Shown here piece by piece: positions 48,995-62,108 of a DNA stretch of 64,000 nucleotides. Source of the DNA: Hydractinia symbiolongicarpus (Eukaryota > Cnidaria > Hydrozoa > Anthoathecata > Hydractiniidae); the NCBI RefSeq assembly GCF_029227915.1, contig NC_079877.1, positions 34,933,851 to 34,997,850 of the forward strand. Direction: 5' to 3'. Below the pieces are notes generated by a model. The model made no database searches and was not told the DNA's origin. It saw nothing but the letters and a program-made list of their open reading frames with translations. Position 1 is the first letter of the stretch. Every line of letters begins with the position of its first letter. The position numbers and the translations under genes are program-made.

Positions 48995-49604
48995 ATGAAA
49001 ACATTTTTGTAAACTACAAGCCTCATTCGTTCAAGTGGTGCAGAAATAATTTGAAAAATCGTTCGGGGAAATCAGTTTACTCTTTGGGTACTTTCTTTAT
49101 ATACATTCAACTATACGGGCCAAGCCCGGGATTTACGGGAAATCGCGGGTTTTCGTTTGGCGGCGATTAAACTTCTTTTATTCAGCGTCTCATCAAAAAT
49201 GAAAACAAGTTTGAAAACTACAAGTCTCATGCGTTTTAGTGGTGAAACAATAATTTAAAAAATCGTTCGGGAAATGAGTTTACTCCCTGGGTACTTTCTT
49301 TGTATACCTTTGACTATACGGGCCGAGTCCGGGGTTTACGGGAAATGTCGGGTTTTCGTTTGCCGGCGATTAAACTCCTTTTATTCAGCGTCTCATCAAA
49401 AATGAAAACATTTTTAAAAAATACAAGTCTCATGGGCTTTAGTGGTGAAATAATAATTTAAAAAATCGTTCGGGAAATGAGTTTAATCACAGGGTACTTT
49501 CTTTGTATACATTCGACTATACGGGACAAGCCCGGGATTTACGGGAAATCGCGGGTTTTCGTTTGCCGGCGATTAAACCTCTTTCAGTAGGCGTTTCATT
49601 AAAA
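48995..49604. repeat. Three-unit partial copy of block start
   Basis: A short repeat of the block start: a type C unit with AAGTGGTGCAG (49032), an AAAACAAG unit and a TTTAATCACAGGG unit. The full block then starts again 610 bp later. It looks like an extra three-unit step from unequal exchange. Confidence 0.82.
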
Positions 49605-52600
49605 ATGAAAACATTTTTGTAAACTACAAGCCTCATTCGTTCAAGTGGTGCAGAAATAATTTGAAAAATCGTTCGGGGAAACCAGTTTACTCTTTGGGTA
49701 CTTTCTTTATATACATTCAACTATACGGGCCAAGCCCGGGATTTACGGGAAATCGCGGGTTTTCGTTTGGCGGCGATTAAACTTCTTTTATTCAGCGTCT
49801 CATCAAAAATGAAAACAAGTTTGAAAACTACAAGTCTCATGCGTTTTAGTGGTGAAAAATAATTTAAAAAATCGTTCGGGAAATGAGTTTACTCCCTGGG
49901 TACTTTCTTTGTATACTTTTGACTATAGCGGCCAAGCCCGGGATTTACAGGAAATGGCGGGTTTTCGTTTGCCGGCGATTAAACTTCTTTTATTCAGTGT
50001 CTCATCAAAAATGAAAACATTTTTGAAAACTACAAGTCTCATGCGTTTTAGTGGTGAAAAAAAAATTTAAAAAATCGTTTTGGAAATGAGTTTACTCACA
50101 GGGTACTTTCTTTGTATACATTCGACTATACAGGCCAAGCCCGGGATTTACGGGAAATCGCGGGTTTTGGTTTGCCGGCGATTAAACCTCTTTGATTAGG
50201 CGTCTCATCAAAAATGAAAACATTTTTGAAAACTACAAGTCTCATGCGTTTTAGTGGTGAAAAAAAATTTAAAAAATCGTTCGGGAAATGAGTTTACTCC
50301 CTGGGTACTTTCTTTGTATACATTCGACTACACGGGCCAAGCCCGGGATTTAGGGGAAATCGCTGGTTTTCCTTTGCCGGCGATTAAACCTCTTTCAGTA
50401 GGCGTCTCCTCAAAAATGAAAGCATTTTTGAAAACTACAAGTCTCATGCCTTTTAGTGGTGAAAAAAAAATTTAAAAAATCGTTTTGGAAATGAGTTTAC
50501 TCACAGGGTACTTTCTTTGTATACATTCGACTATACGGGCCAAGCCCGGGATTTACGGGAAATCGCGGGTTTTCGTTTGCCGGCGATTAAACCTCTTTCA
50601 TTAAGCGTCTCATCAAAAATGAAAACATTTTTGAAAACTACAAGTCTCTTGCGTTTTAGTGGTGAAAAAAAAAATTAAAAATCGTTCGGAAAATGAGTTT
50701 ACTCCCTGGGTACTTTCTTTGTATACATTCGACTACACGGGCCAAGCCCGGGATTTAGGGGAAATCGCTGGTTTTCGTTTGCCGGCGATTAAACCTCTTT
50801 CAGTAGGCGTCTCCTCAAAAATGAAAACATTTTTGAAAACTACAAGTCTCATGCCTTTTAGTGGTGAAAAAATAATTTAAAAAATCGTTCGGGAAATGAG
50901 TTTACTCCCTGGGTACTTTCTTTGTACACTTTTGACTATACGGGCCGAGTCCGGGATTTAAGGGAAATCGCGGGTTTTCATTTGCCGGCGATTAAACTTC
51001 TTTTATTCAGCGTCCCATCAAAAATGAAAACATTTTTGAAAACTACAAGTCTCATGTGTTTTAGTGGTGAAAAAATAATATAAAAAATCGTTCGGGAAAT
51101 GAGTTTACTCCCTGGGTACTTTCTTTGTATACTTTTGACTATACGGGCCAAGCCCGGGATTTACGGGAAATGGCGGGTTTTCGTTTGCCGGCGATTAATC
51201 TTCTTTTATTCAGTGTCTCATCAAAAATGAAAACATTTTTGAAAACTACAAGTCTCATGCGTTTTAGTGGTGAAAAATTAATTTAAAAAATCGTTCGGGA
51301 AATGAGTTTACTCCCTGGGTACTTTCTTTGTATACTTTTGAATATACGGGCCGAGTCCGGGATTTACGGGAAATCGCGGGTTTTCGTTAGCCGGCGATTA
51401 AACTTCTTTTATTCAGCGTATCATCAAAAATGAAAACATTTTTAAAAACTACAAGTCTCATGCGTTTTAGTGGTGAAAAATTAATTTAAAAAATCGTTCG
51501 GGAAATGAGTTTACTCCCTGGGTACTTTCTTTGTATACTTTTGAATATACGGGCCGAGTCCGGGATTTACGGGAAATCGCGGGTTTTCGTTAGCCGGCGA
51601 TTAAACTTCTTTTATTCAGCGTATCATCAAAAATGAAAACATTTTTAAAAACTACAAGTCTCATGGGCTTTAGTAGTTAAATAATAATTTAAAAAATCGT
51701 TTGGGAAATGAGTTTACTCCCTGGGTACTTTCTTTGTATACTTTTGACTATACGGGCCGAGTCTGGGATTTACGGGAAATCGCAGGTTTTCGTTTGCCGA
51801 CGATTAAACTTCTTTTATTCAGCGTCTTATCAAAAATGAAAACATTTTTGAAAACTACAAGTCTTATGCGTTTTAGTGGTGAAAAAATAATTTAAAAAAT
51901 CGTTCTGAAAATGAGTTTACTCACAGGGTACTTTCTTTGTATACATTCGACTATACGGGCCAAGCCCGGGATTTACGGGAAATCACGGGTTTTCGTTTGC
52001 CGGCGATTAAACCTCTTTCATTAAGCGTCTCATCAAAAATGAAAACATTTTTGAAAACTACAAGTCTCATGCGTTTTAGTGGTGAAAAAATAATATAAAA
52101 AATCGTTCGGTAAATGAGTTTACTCCCTGGGTACTTTCTTTGTATACTTTTGACTATACGGGCCGAGTCCGGGGTTTACGGGAAATGGTGGGTTTTCGTT
52201 TGCCGGCGATTAAATTCCATTTATTCAGCGTCTCATCAAAAATGAAAACATTTTTAAAAACTACAAGTCTCATGGGCTTTAGTGGTGAAATAATAATTTA
52301 AAAAATCGTTCGGGAAATGAGTTTACTCCCTGGGTACTTTCTTTGTATACATTCGACTACACGAGTCAAGCCCGGGTTTTAGGGGAAATCGCTGGTTTTC
52401 GTTTGCCGGCGATTAAACCTCTTTCTTAAAGCGTCTCATCAAAAATGAAAACATTTTTGAAAACTACAAGTCTCATGCGTTTTAGTGGTTAAAAAATAAT
52501 TTAAAAAATCGTTCGCGAAATGAGTTTACTCCCTGGGTACTTTCTTTGTATACTTTTGACTATACGGGCCGAGTCCGGGATTTACGGGAAATCGCGGGTT

Positions 52601-53448
52601 TTCGTTTCCGGCGATTAAACTTCTTTTATTCAGCGTCCCATCAAAAATGAAAACATTTTTGAAAACTACAAGTCTCATGCGTTTTAGTGGTGAAAAAATA
52701 ATATAAAAAATCGTTCGGGAAATGAGTTTAATCCCTGGGTACTTTCTTTGTATACTTTTGACTATACGGGCCGCGTCCGGGGTTTACGGGAAATGGCGGG
52801 TTTTCGTTTGCCGGCGATTAAACTCCATTTATTCAGCGTCTCATCAAAAATAAAACATTTTTAAAAACTACAAGTCTCATGGGCTTTAGTGGTGAAATAA
52901 TAATTTAAAAAATCGTTCGGGAAATGAGTTTACTCCCTGGTTACTTTTTTGTATACTTTTGACTTTAGACCGGGATTTACTGGAAATCGCAGGTTTTCGT
53001 TTGCCGGCGATTAAACTTCTTTTATTCAGCGTCTCATCAAAAATGAAAACATTTTTAAAAACTACAAGTCTCATGCGTTTTAGTGGTGAAAAAATAATTT
53101 AAAAAATCGTTCGGGAAATGAGTTTACTCCCTGGGTACTTTCTTTGTATACCTTTGACTATACGGGCCGAGTCCGGGGATTACGGGAAATGTCGGGTTTT
53201 CGTTTGCCGGCGATTAAACTCCTTTTATTCAGCGTCTCATCAAAAATGAAAACATTTTTAAAAAATACAAGTCTCATGGGCTTTAGTGGTGAAATAATAA
53301 TTTAAAAAATCGTTCGGGAAATGAGTTTAATCACAGGGTACTTTCTTTGTATACATTCGACTATACGGGACAAGCCCGGGATTTACGGGAAATCGCGGGT
53401 TTTCGTTTGCCGGCGATTAAACCTCTTTCAGTAGGCGTTTCATTAAAA
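49605..53448. repeat. 19-unit HOR block, copy B (3844 bp)
   Basis: Repeats copy A through about 52.3 kb, then continues with type A, TTTCCGG and the 193-bp unit before the next block. Differences from copy A include GAAAAATTAATTT/GAATATACGG units twice in a row (51.27 and 51.47 kb) where copy A has one such unit and a TAAAAAGATAA unit. A small rearrangement gives TATAGCGGCC near 49926. Confidence 0.85.
52850..53042. repeat. 193-bp unit with only the GACTTTAG replacement
   Basis: Starts ATAAAACATTTTT, one base short, with GGTTACTTTTTTG and GACTTTAGACC. It is the counterpart of 45555-45747 at a distance of 7295 bp. Confidence 0.88.
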
Positions 53449-56400
53449 ATGAAAACATTTTTGTAAACTACAAGCCTCATTCGTTCAAGTGGTGCAGAAA
53501 TAATTTGAAAAATCCTTCGGGGAAATCAGTTTACTCTTTGGGTACTTTCTTTATATACATTCAACTATACGGGCCAAGCCCGGGATTTACGGGAAATCGC
53601 GGGTTTTCGTTTGGCGGCGATTAAACTTCTTTTATTCAGCGTCTCATCAAAAATGAAAACAAGTTTGAAAACTACAAGTCTCATGCGTTTTAGTGGTGAA
53701 AAATAATTTAAAAAATCGTTCAGGAAATGAGTTTACTCCCTGGGTACTTTCTTTGTATACTTTTGACTATACGGGCCAAGCCCGGGATTTACGGAAATGG
53801 CGGGTTTTCGTTTGCCGGCGATTTAACTTCTTTTATTCAGTGTCTCATCAAAAATGAAAACATTTTTGAAAACTACAAGTCTCATGCGTTTTAGTGGTGA
53901 AAAAAAAATTTAAAAAATCGTTTTGGAAATGAGTTTACTCACAGGGTACTTTCTTTGTATACATTCGACTATACAGGCCAAGCCCGGGATTTACGGGAAA
54001 TCGCGGGTTTTGGTTTGCCGGCGATTAAACCTCTTTGATTAGGCGTCTCATCAAAAATGAAAACATTTTTGAAAACTACAAGTCTCATGCGTTTTAGTGG
54101 TGAAAAAAAATTTAAAAAATCGTTCGGGAAATGAGTTTACTCCCTGGGTACTTTCTTTGTATACATTCGACTACACGGGCCAAGCCCGGGATTTAGGGGA
54201 AATCGCTGGTTTTCCTTTGCCGGCGATTAAACCTCTTTCAGTAGGCGTCTCCTCAAAAATGAAAGCATTTTTGAAAACTACAAGTCTCATGCCTTTTAGT
54301 GGTGAAAAAATAATTTAAAAAATCGTTCGGGAAATGAGTTTACTCCCTGGGTACTTTCTTTGTACACTTTTGACTATACGGGCCGAGTCCGGGATTTAAG
54401 GGAAATCGCGGGTTTTCATTTGCCGGCGATTAAACTTCTTTTATTCTGCGTCCCATCAAAAATGAAAACATTTTTGAAAACTACAAGTCTCATGTGTTTT
54501 AGTGGTGAAAAAATAAAATAAAAAATCGTTCGGGAAATGGGTTTACTCCCTGGGTACTTTCTTTGTATACTTTTGACTATACGGGCCAAGCCCGGTATTT
54601 ACGGGAAATGGCCGGTTTTCGTTTGCCGGCGATTAAACCACTTTCATTAATCGTCTCATCAAAAATGAAAACATTTCTGAAAACTACAGGTCTCATGCGT
54701 TTTAGTGGTAAAAATTTAATTTAAAAAATCGTTCGGGAAATGAGTTTACTCCCTGGGTACTTTCTTTGTATACTTTTGAATATACGGGCCGAGTCCGGGA
54801 TTTACGGGAAATCGGGGGTTTTCGTTTGCCGGCGATTAAACTTCTTTTATTCAGCGTATCATCAAAAATGAAAACATTTTTAAAAACTACAAGTCTCATG
54901 GGCTTTAGTGGTGAAATAATAATTTAAAAAATCGTTTGGAAAATGAGTTTACTCCCTGGGTACTTTCTTTGTATACTTTTGACTATACGGGCCGAGTCCG
55001 GGATTTACGGGAAATCGCAGGTTTTCGTTTGCCGGCGATTAAACTTCTTTTATTCAGCGTCTCATCAAAAATGAAAACATTTTTAAAAACTACAAGTCTT
55101 ATGCGTTTTAGTGGTGAGAAAATAATTTAAAAAATCGTTCTGAAAATGAGTTTACTCACAGGGTACTTTCTTTGTATACATTCGACTATACGGCCAAGCC
55201 CGGGATTTACGGGAAATCACGGGTTTTCATTTGCCGGCGATTAAACCTCTTTCATTGAGCGTCTCATCAAAAATGAAAACATTTTTGAAAACTACAAGTC
55301 TCATGCGTTTTAGTGGTGAAAAAATAATATAAAAAATCGTTCGGGAATAAGTTTACTCCCTGGGTACTTTCTTTGTATACTTTTGACTATACGGGCCAAG
55401 CCCGGGATTTACGGGAAATGGCGGGTTTTCGTTTGCCGGCGATTAAACTTCTTTTATTCAGTGTCTCATCAAAAATGAAAACATTTTTGAAAACTACAAA
55501 TCTCATGCGTTTTAGTGGTGAAAAAAAATTTTAAAAAATCGTTTTGGAAATGAGTTTACTCACAGGGTTCTTTCTTTGTATACATTCGACTATACGGGCC
55601 AAGCCCGGGATTTACCGGAAATCGCGGGTTTTTGTTTGACGGCGATTAAACCACTTTCAATAATCGTCTCATCTAAAATGAAAACATTTCTGAAAACTAC
55701 AGGTCTCATGCGTTTTAGTGGTGAAAAATTAATTTAAAAAATTTTTCGGCAAATGAGCTTACTCCCTGGGTACTTTCTTTGTATACTTTTGAATATACGG
55801 GCCGAGTCCGGGATTTACGGGAAATCGTGGGTTTTCCTTTGCCGGCTATTAAACCTCTTTCAGTAGGCGTCTCCTCAAAAATGAAAGCATTTTTGAAAAC
55901 TACAAGTCTCATGCCTTTTAGTGGTGAAAAAATAATTTAAAAAATCGTTCGGGAAATGAGTTTACTCCCTGGGTACTTTCTTTGTACACTTTTGACTATA
56001 CGGGCCGAGTCCGGGATTTAAGGGAAATCGCGGGTTTTCATTTGCCGGCGATTAAACTTCTTTTATTCTGCGTCCCATCAAAAATGAAAACATTTTTGAA
56101 AACTACAAGTCTCATGTGTTTTAGTGGTGAAAAAATAAAATAAAAAATCGTTCGGGAAATGGGTTTACTCCCTGGGTACTTTCTTTGTATACTTTTGACT
56201 ATACGGGCCAAGCCCGGTATTTACGGGAAATGGCGGGTTTTCGTTTGCCGGCGATTAATCTTCTTTTATTCAGTGTTTCATCAAAAATGAAAACATTTTT
56301 GAAAACTACAAGTCACATGCGTTTTAGTGGTGAAAAGATAATTTAAAAAATCGTTTTGGAAATGAGTTTACTCACAGGGTACTTTCTTTGTATACATTCG

Positions 56401-57300
56401 ACTATACGGGCCAAGCCCGGGATTTACGGGAAATCGCGGGTTTTCGTTTGCCGGCGATTAAACCACTTTCATTAATCGTCTCATCAAAAATGAAAACATT
56501 TCTGAAAACTACAGGTCTCATGCGTTTTAGTGGTAAAAATTTAATTTAAAAAATCGTTCGGGAAATGAGTTTACTCCCTGGGTACTTTCTTTGTATACTT
56601 TTGAATATACGGGCCGAGTCCGGGATTTACGGGAAATCGCGGGTTTTCGTTTGCCGGCGATTAAACTTCTTTTATTCAGCGTATCATCAAAAATGAAAAC
56701 ATTTTTAAAAACTACATGTCTCATGGGCTTTAGTGGTGAAATAATAATTTAAAAAATCGTTTGGAAAATGAGTTTACTCCCTGGGTACTTTCTTTGTATA
56801 CTTTTGACTATACGGGCCGAGTCCGGGATTTACGGGAAATCGCAGGTTTTCGTTTGCCGGCGATTAAACTTCTTTTATTCAGCGTCTCATCAAAAATGAA
56901 AACATTTTTAAAAACTACAAGTCTTATGCGTTTTAGTGGTGAAAAAATAATTTAAAAAATCGTTCTGAAAATGAGTTTACTCACAGGGTACTTTCTTTGT
57001 ATACATTCGACTATACGGCCAAGCCCGGGATTTACGGGAAATCACGGGTTTTCATTTGCCGGCGATTAAACCTCTTTCAATAATCGTCTCATCTAAAATG
57101 AAAACATTTCTGAAAACTACAGGTCTCATGCGTTTTAGTGGTGAAAAATTAATTTAAAAAATCGTTCGGCAAATGAGTTTACTCCCTGGGTACTTTCTTT
57201 GTATACTTTTGAATATACGGGCCGAGTCCGGGATTTACGGGAAATAGTTGGTTTTGGTTTGCCGGCGATTAAACTTCTTTTATTCAGCGTCTCATCAAAA
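53449..57300. repeat. Block copy C start, then 8- to 9-unit duplication
   Basis: The first four to five units (53449-54318) repeat copy B, then the sequence skips two units relative to copy B. The section starting at 54462 (GCGTCCCATC, TCATGTG) is repeated from 56084, 1622 bp later. An extra TTTTGG unit in the second copy raises the offset to 1825 bp for the units from 54665 and 56490. One-base losses at ACGGCCAAGCCC (55193, 57017) occur in both. Confidence 0.82.
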
Positions 57301-60300
57301 ATGAAAACATTTTTAAAAACTACAAGTCTCATGGGCTTTAGTGGTGAAATAATAATTTAAAAAATCGTTCTGGAAATGAGTTTACTCACAGGGTACTTTC
57401 TTTTTATACATTCGACTATACGGGCCAAACCCGGGATTTACGGGAAATCGCGGGTTTTCGTTTGCCGGCGATTAAACCTCTTTCATTAAGCGTCTCTTAA
57501 AAAATGACAACATTTTTGAAAACTACAAGTCTCATGCGTTTTAGTGGTGAAAAAAAAATTTAAGAAATCGTTCGGGAAATGAGTTTACTCCCTGGGTACT
57601 TTTTTTGTATACATTCGACTACACGGGCCAAGCCCGGGATTTAGGGGAAATCGCTGGTTTTCGTTTGCCGGCGATTAAACCTCTTTCATTAGGCGTCTCA
57701 TCAAAAATGAAAACCTTTTTGAAAACTACAAGTGTCATGCGTTTTAGTGGTGAAAAAATAATTTAAAAAATCGTTCGGGAAATGAGTTTACTTCCTGGGT
57801 ACTTTCTTTATATACTTTTGACTATACGGGTCAAGCCCGGGATTTACGGGAAATGGCGGGTTTTCGTTTGCCAGCGATTAAACTCCTTTTATTCTGCGTC
57901 TCATCAAACATGAAAACATTTTTAATAACTACAAGTCTCATGGGCTTTAGTGGTGAAATAATAATTTAAAAAATCGTTCGGGAAATGAGTTTACTCCCTG
58001 GGTATTTTCTTTGTATACTTTTGACTATACGGGCCGAGTCTGCGATTTACGGGAAATCGCAGGTTTTCGTTTGCCAGCGATTAAACTTCTTTTATTCAGC
58101 GTCTCATCAAAAATGAAAACATTTTTGAAAACTACAAGTCTCATGCGATTTAGTGGTGAAAAGATAACTTAAAAAATCGTTTTGGAAATGAGCTTACTCA
58201 CAGGGTACTTTCTTTGTATATATTCCACTATCCGGGACAAGCCCGGGATTTACAGGATATCGCGGTTTTTCGTTTGCCGGCGTCTAAACCTCTTTCATTA
58301 AGCGTCTCAATAAAAATGAAAACATTTTTGAAAACTACAAGCCTCATTCGTTCTAGTGGTGCAGAAATAATTTGAAAAATCGTTCGGGGAAATCAGTTTA
58401 CTCCTTGGGTACTTTCTTTATATACATTCAACTATACGGGCCAAGCCCGGGATTTACGGGAAATCGCGGGTTTTTGTTTGTCGGCGATTAAACTTCTTTT
58501 ACTCAACGTCTCATCAAAAATGAAAACAAGTTTGAAAACTACATGTCTCATGCGTTTTAGTGGTGAAAAAAAAATTTAAAAAATCGTTCGGGAAATGAGT
58601 TTACTCCTTGGGTACTTTCTTTGTATACATTCGACTACACGGGCCAAGCCCGGGATTTAGGGGAAATCGCTGGTTTTCGTTTGCCGGCGATTAAACTTCT
58701 TTTTTTCAGCGTCTCATCAAAAATGAAAACATTTTTGAAAACTACAAGTCTCATGCGATTTAGTGGTGAAAAATTAATTTAAAAAATCGTTCGGGAAATG
58801 AGTTTACTCCCTGGGTACTTTCTTTGTATACTTTTGACTATACGGGCCGAGTCCGGGACTTACGGGAAATCGCGGGTTTTCGTTTGCCGGCGATTAAACT
58901 TCTTTTATTCAGCGTCTCATCAAAAATGAAAACATTTTCAAAAACTACAAGTCTCATGGGCTTTAGTGGTGAAATAATAATTTAAAAAATCGTTTGGGAA
59001 ATGAGTTTACTCCCTGGGTACTTTCTTTGTTTACTTTTGACTATACGGGCCGAGTCCGGGATTTACGGGAAATCGCAGGTTTTCGTTTGCCGGCGCTTAA
59101 ACTTCTTTTATTCAGCGTCTCATCAAAAATGAAAACATTTTTGAAAACTACAAGTCTTATGCGTTTTACTGGTGAAAAAATAATTTAAAAAATCGTTCTG
59201 AAAATGAGTTTACTCACAGGGTACTTTCTTTGTATACATTCGACTATACGGGCCAAGCCCGGGATTTACGGGAAATCACGGGTTTTCGTTTGCCGGCGAT
59301 TAAACCTCTTTCATTAAGTGTCTCATCAAAAATGAAAACATTTTTGAAAACTACAAGTCTCATGCGTTTTAGTGATGCAAAAGTAATTTAAAAAATCGTT
59401 CGGAAAATGAGTTTACTCCCTGGGTACTTTCTTTGTATACTTTTGACTATACGGGCCGAGTGCGGGGTTTACGGGAAATGGCGGGTTTTCGTTTGCCGGC
59501 GATTAAACTCCATTTATTCAGCGTCTCATCAAAAATGAAAACATTTCTGAAAACTACAAGTCTTATGCGTTTTAGTGGTGAAATAATAATTTAAAAAATC
59601 GTTTGGGAAATGAGTTTACTCCCTGGGTACTTTGTTTGTATACTTTTGACTATACGGGCCGAGTCCGGGATTTACGGGAAATCGCGGGTTTTCGTTTGCC
59701 GGCGATTAAACCTCTTTCATTAAGCGTCTCATTAAAAATGAAAACATTTTTGAAAACTAAAAGTCTCATGCGTTTTAGTTGTGAAAAAATAATTTAAAAA
59801 ATCGTTCGGGAAATGAGTTTACTCCCTGGGTACTTTCTTTGTATACATTCGACTACACGGGCCAAGCCCGGGATTTACGGGAAATCGCGGGTTTTCGTTT
59901 GCCGGCGATTAAACTTCTTTTATTCAGCGTCTCATCAAAAATGAAAAAATTTTTGAAAACTACAAGTCTTATGCGTTTTAGTGGTGAAAAAATAATTTAA
60001 AAAATCGTTCTGGAAATGAGTTTACTCACAGGGTACTTTCTTTGTATACATTCGACTATGCGGGCCAAGCCCAGGATTTGTGGGAAATCGCGGGTTTTCG
60101 TTTGCCGGCGATTAAACCTCTTTCATTAAGCGTCTCATCAAAAATGAATACATTTTTGAAAACTACAAGTCTCATGCGTTTTAGTGGTGAAAAAAAAATT
60201 TAAAAAATCGTTCAGGAAATGAGTTTACTCCCTGGGTACTTTCTTTGTATACATTCGACTACACGAGCCAAGCCTGGGTTTTAGGGGAAATCGTTGGTTT

Positions 60301-60346
60301 TCGTTTGCCGGCGATTAAACCTCTTTCATTAAGCGTCTCATCAAAA
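57301..60346. repeat. 15 mixed units with displaced fragments of other HORs
   Basis: No single period. Three source regions are recognisable. Units at 57.9-58.6 kb repeat 17.4-18.5 kb (GGTATTTTC, TATATTC, type C at 58352, CTTTTACTCA). Units near 60.07 and 60.14 kb carry GATTTGTGGG and ATGAATACATTTTTG as at 29.7-32.2 kb. Units at 58.9-59.3 kb resemble 34.6-35.0 kb. Some positions are unusually changed, such as CCACTATCCGGG and CGTCTAAACC. Confidence 0.8.
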
Positions 60347-61227
60347 ATGAAAACATTTTTGAAAACTACAAGTCTCATGCGTTTTATTGGTGAAAAAATA
60401 ATTTAAAAAATCGTTCGGGAAATGAATTTACTCCCTGGGTGCCTTCTTTGTATACTTTTGACTATACGGGCCGAGTCCGGGATTTACGGGAAATCGCGGG
60501 TTTTCGTTTGCCGGCGATTAAACTTCTTTTATTCAGCGTATCATCAAAAATGAAAACATTTTTAAAAACTACAAGTCTCATGGGCTTTAGTGGTGAAATA
60601 ATAATTTAAAAAATCGTTCGGGAAATGAGTTTACACCCTGGGTACTTTCTTTGTATACTTTTGACTATACGGGCCGAGTCCGGGCTTTACAGGAAATGGC
60701 GGGTTTTCGTTTGCCGGCGATTAAACTTCTTTTATTCAGCGTCTCATCAAAAATGACAACATTTCTGAAAACTACAAGTCTCATGCGTTTTAGTGGTGAA
60801 GAAATAATTTAAAAAATCGTTCGGGAAATGAGTTTACTCCCTGGGTACTTTCTTTGTATACTTTTGACTATACGGGCCGAGTCCGGGATTTACGGGAAAT
60901 CGCGGGTTTTCGTTTGCCGGCGATTAAACTTCTTTTATTCAGCGTCTCATCAAAAATGAAAACATTTTTGAAAACTACAAGTCTCATGGGCTTTAGTGGT
61001 GAAATAATAATTTAAAAAATCGTTTGGGGCAATGAGTTTACTCCCTGGGTACTTTCTTTGTATACTTTTGACTATACGGGCCGAGTCCGGGATTTACGGG
61101 AAATCGCGGGTTTTCGTTTGCCGGCGATTAAACTTCTTTTATTCAGCGTCTTATCAAAAATGAAAACATTTTTGAAAACTTTCGTTTGCCGGTGATTAAA
61201 CTTCTTTTATTCAGTGTCAAATCAAAA
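60347..61227. repeat. 881-bp HOR, copy 1
   Basis: Four full units (203, 203, 203 and 204 bp) and one 68-bp remnant. Markers are GGGTGCCTTCTTTG, a GTTTACACC unit, ATGACAACATTTCTG with GAAGAAATAA, and a TTTGGGGCAATGAG unit with an extra base. Confidence 0.9.
61160..61227. repeat. 68-bp unit remnant (135-bp deletion)
   Basis: The first 21 bases of a unit, ending AAAACT, join TTCGTTTGCCGG, so consensus positions 22-156 are absent. The remnant keeps the inverted repeat at the unit start and the GCCGG region, and has GTGTCAAATC at its end. Only about one T of microhomology is visible at the joint. Confidence 0.93.
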
Positions 61228-62108
61228 ATGAAAACCTTTTTGAAAACTACAAGTCTCATGCGTTTTAGTGGTGAAAAGATAATTTAAAAAATCGTTTTGG
61301 AAATGAATTTACTCCCTGGGTGCCTTCTTTGTATACTTTTGACTATACGGGCCGAGTCCGGGATTTACGGGAAATCGCGGGTTTTCGTTTGCCGGCGATT
61401 AAACTTCTTTTATTCAGCGTATCATCAAAAATGAAAACATTTTTAAAAACTACAAGTCTCATGGGCTTTAGTGGTGAAATAATAATTTAAAAAATCGTTC
61501 GGGAAATGAGTTTACACCCTGGGTACTTTCTTTGTATACTTTTGACTATACGGGCCGAGTCCGGGCTTTACAGGAAATGGCGGGTTTTCGTTTGCCGGCG
61601 ATTAAACTTCTTTTATTCAGCGTCTCATCAAAAATGACAACATTTCTGAAAACTACAAGTCTCATGCGTTGTAGTGGTGAAGAAATAATTTAAAAAATCG
61701 TTCGGGAAATGAGTTTACTCCCTGGGTACTTTCTTTGTATACTTTTGACTATACGGGCCGAGTCCGGGATTTACGGGAAATCGCGGGTTTTCGTTTGCCG
61801 GCGATTAAACTTCTTTTATTCAGCGTCTCATCAAAAATGAAAACATTTTTGAAAACTACAAGTCTCATGGGCTTTAGTGGTGAAATAATAATTTAAAAAA
61901 TCGTTTGGGGCAATGAGTTTACTCCCTGGGTACTTTCTTTGTATACTTTTGACTATACGGGCCGAGTCCGGGATTTACGGGAAATCGCGGGTTTTCGTTT
62001 GCCGGTGATTAAACTTCTTTTATTCAGCGTCTTATCAAAAATGAAAACATTTTTGAAAACTTTCGTTTGCCGGTGATTAAACTTCTTTTATTCAGTGTCA
62101 AATCAAAA
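61228..62108. repeat. 881-bp HOR, copy 2
   Basis: Offset exactly 881 bp from copy 1. Its first unit begins ATGAAAACCTTTTTG with GAAAAGATAA, and still carries AATGAATTTACTCC and GGGTGCCTTC. A GCGTTGTAG change and a CCGGTGATT change in the last full unit are specific to it. Confidence 0.9.
62041..62108. repeat. 68-bp unit remnant
   Basis: The same joint as 61160-61227, 881 bp downstream. Confidence 0.93.

Noticed and set aside
61160-61227. 68-bp remnant as an inserted mobile element or unique sequence
   Set aside because: All 68 bases are accounted for by the first 21 and last 47 bases of the satellite unit. It is a deletion product, with no target duplication or terminal repeats.
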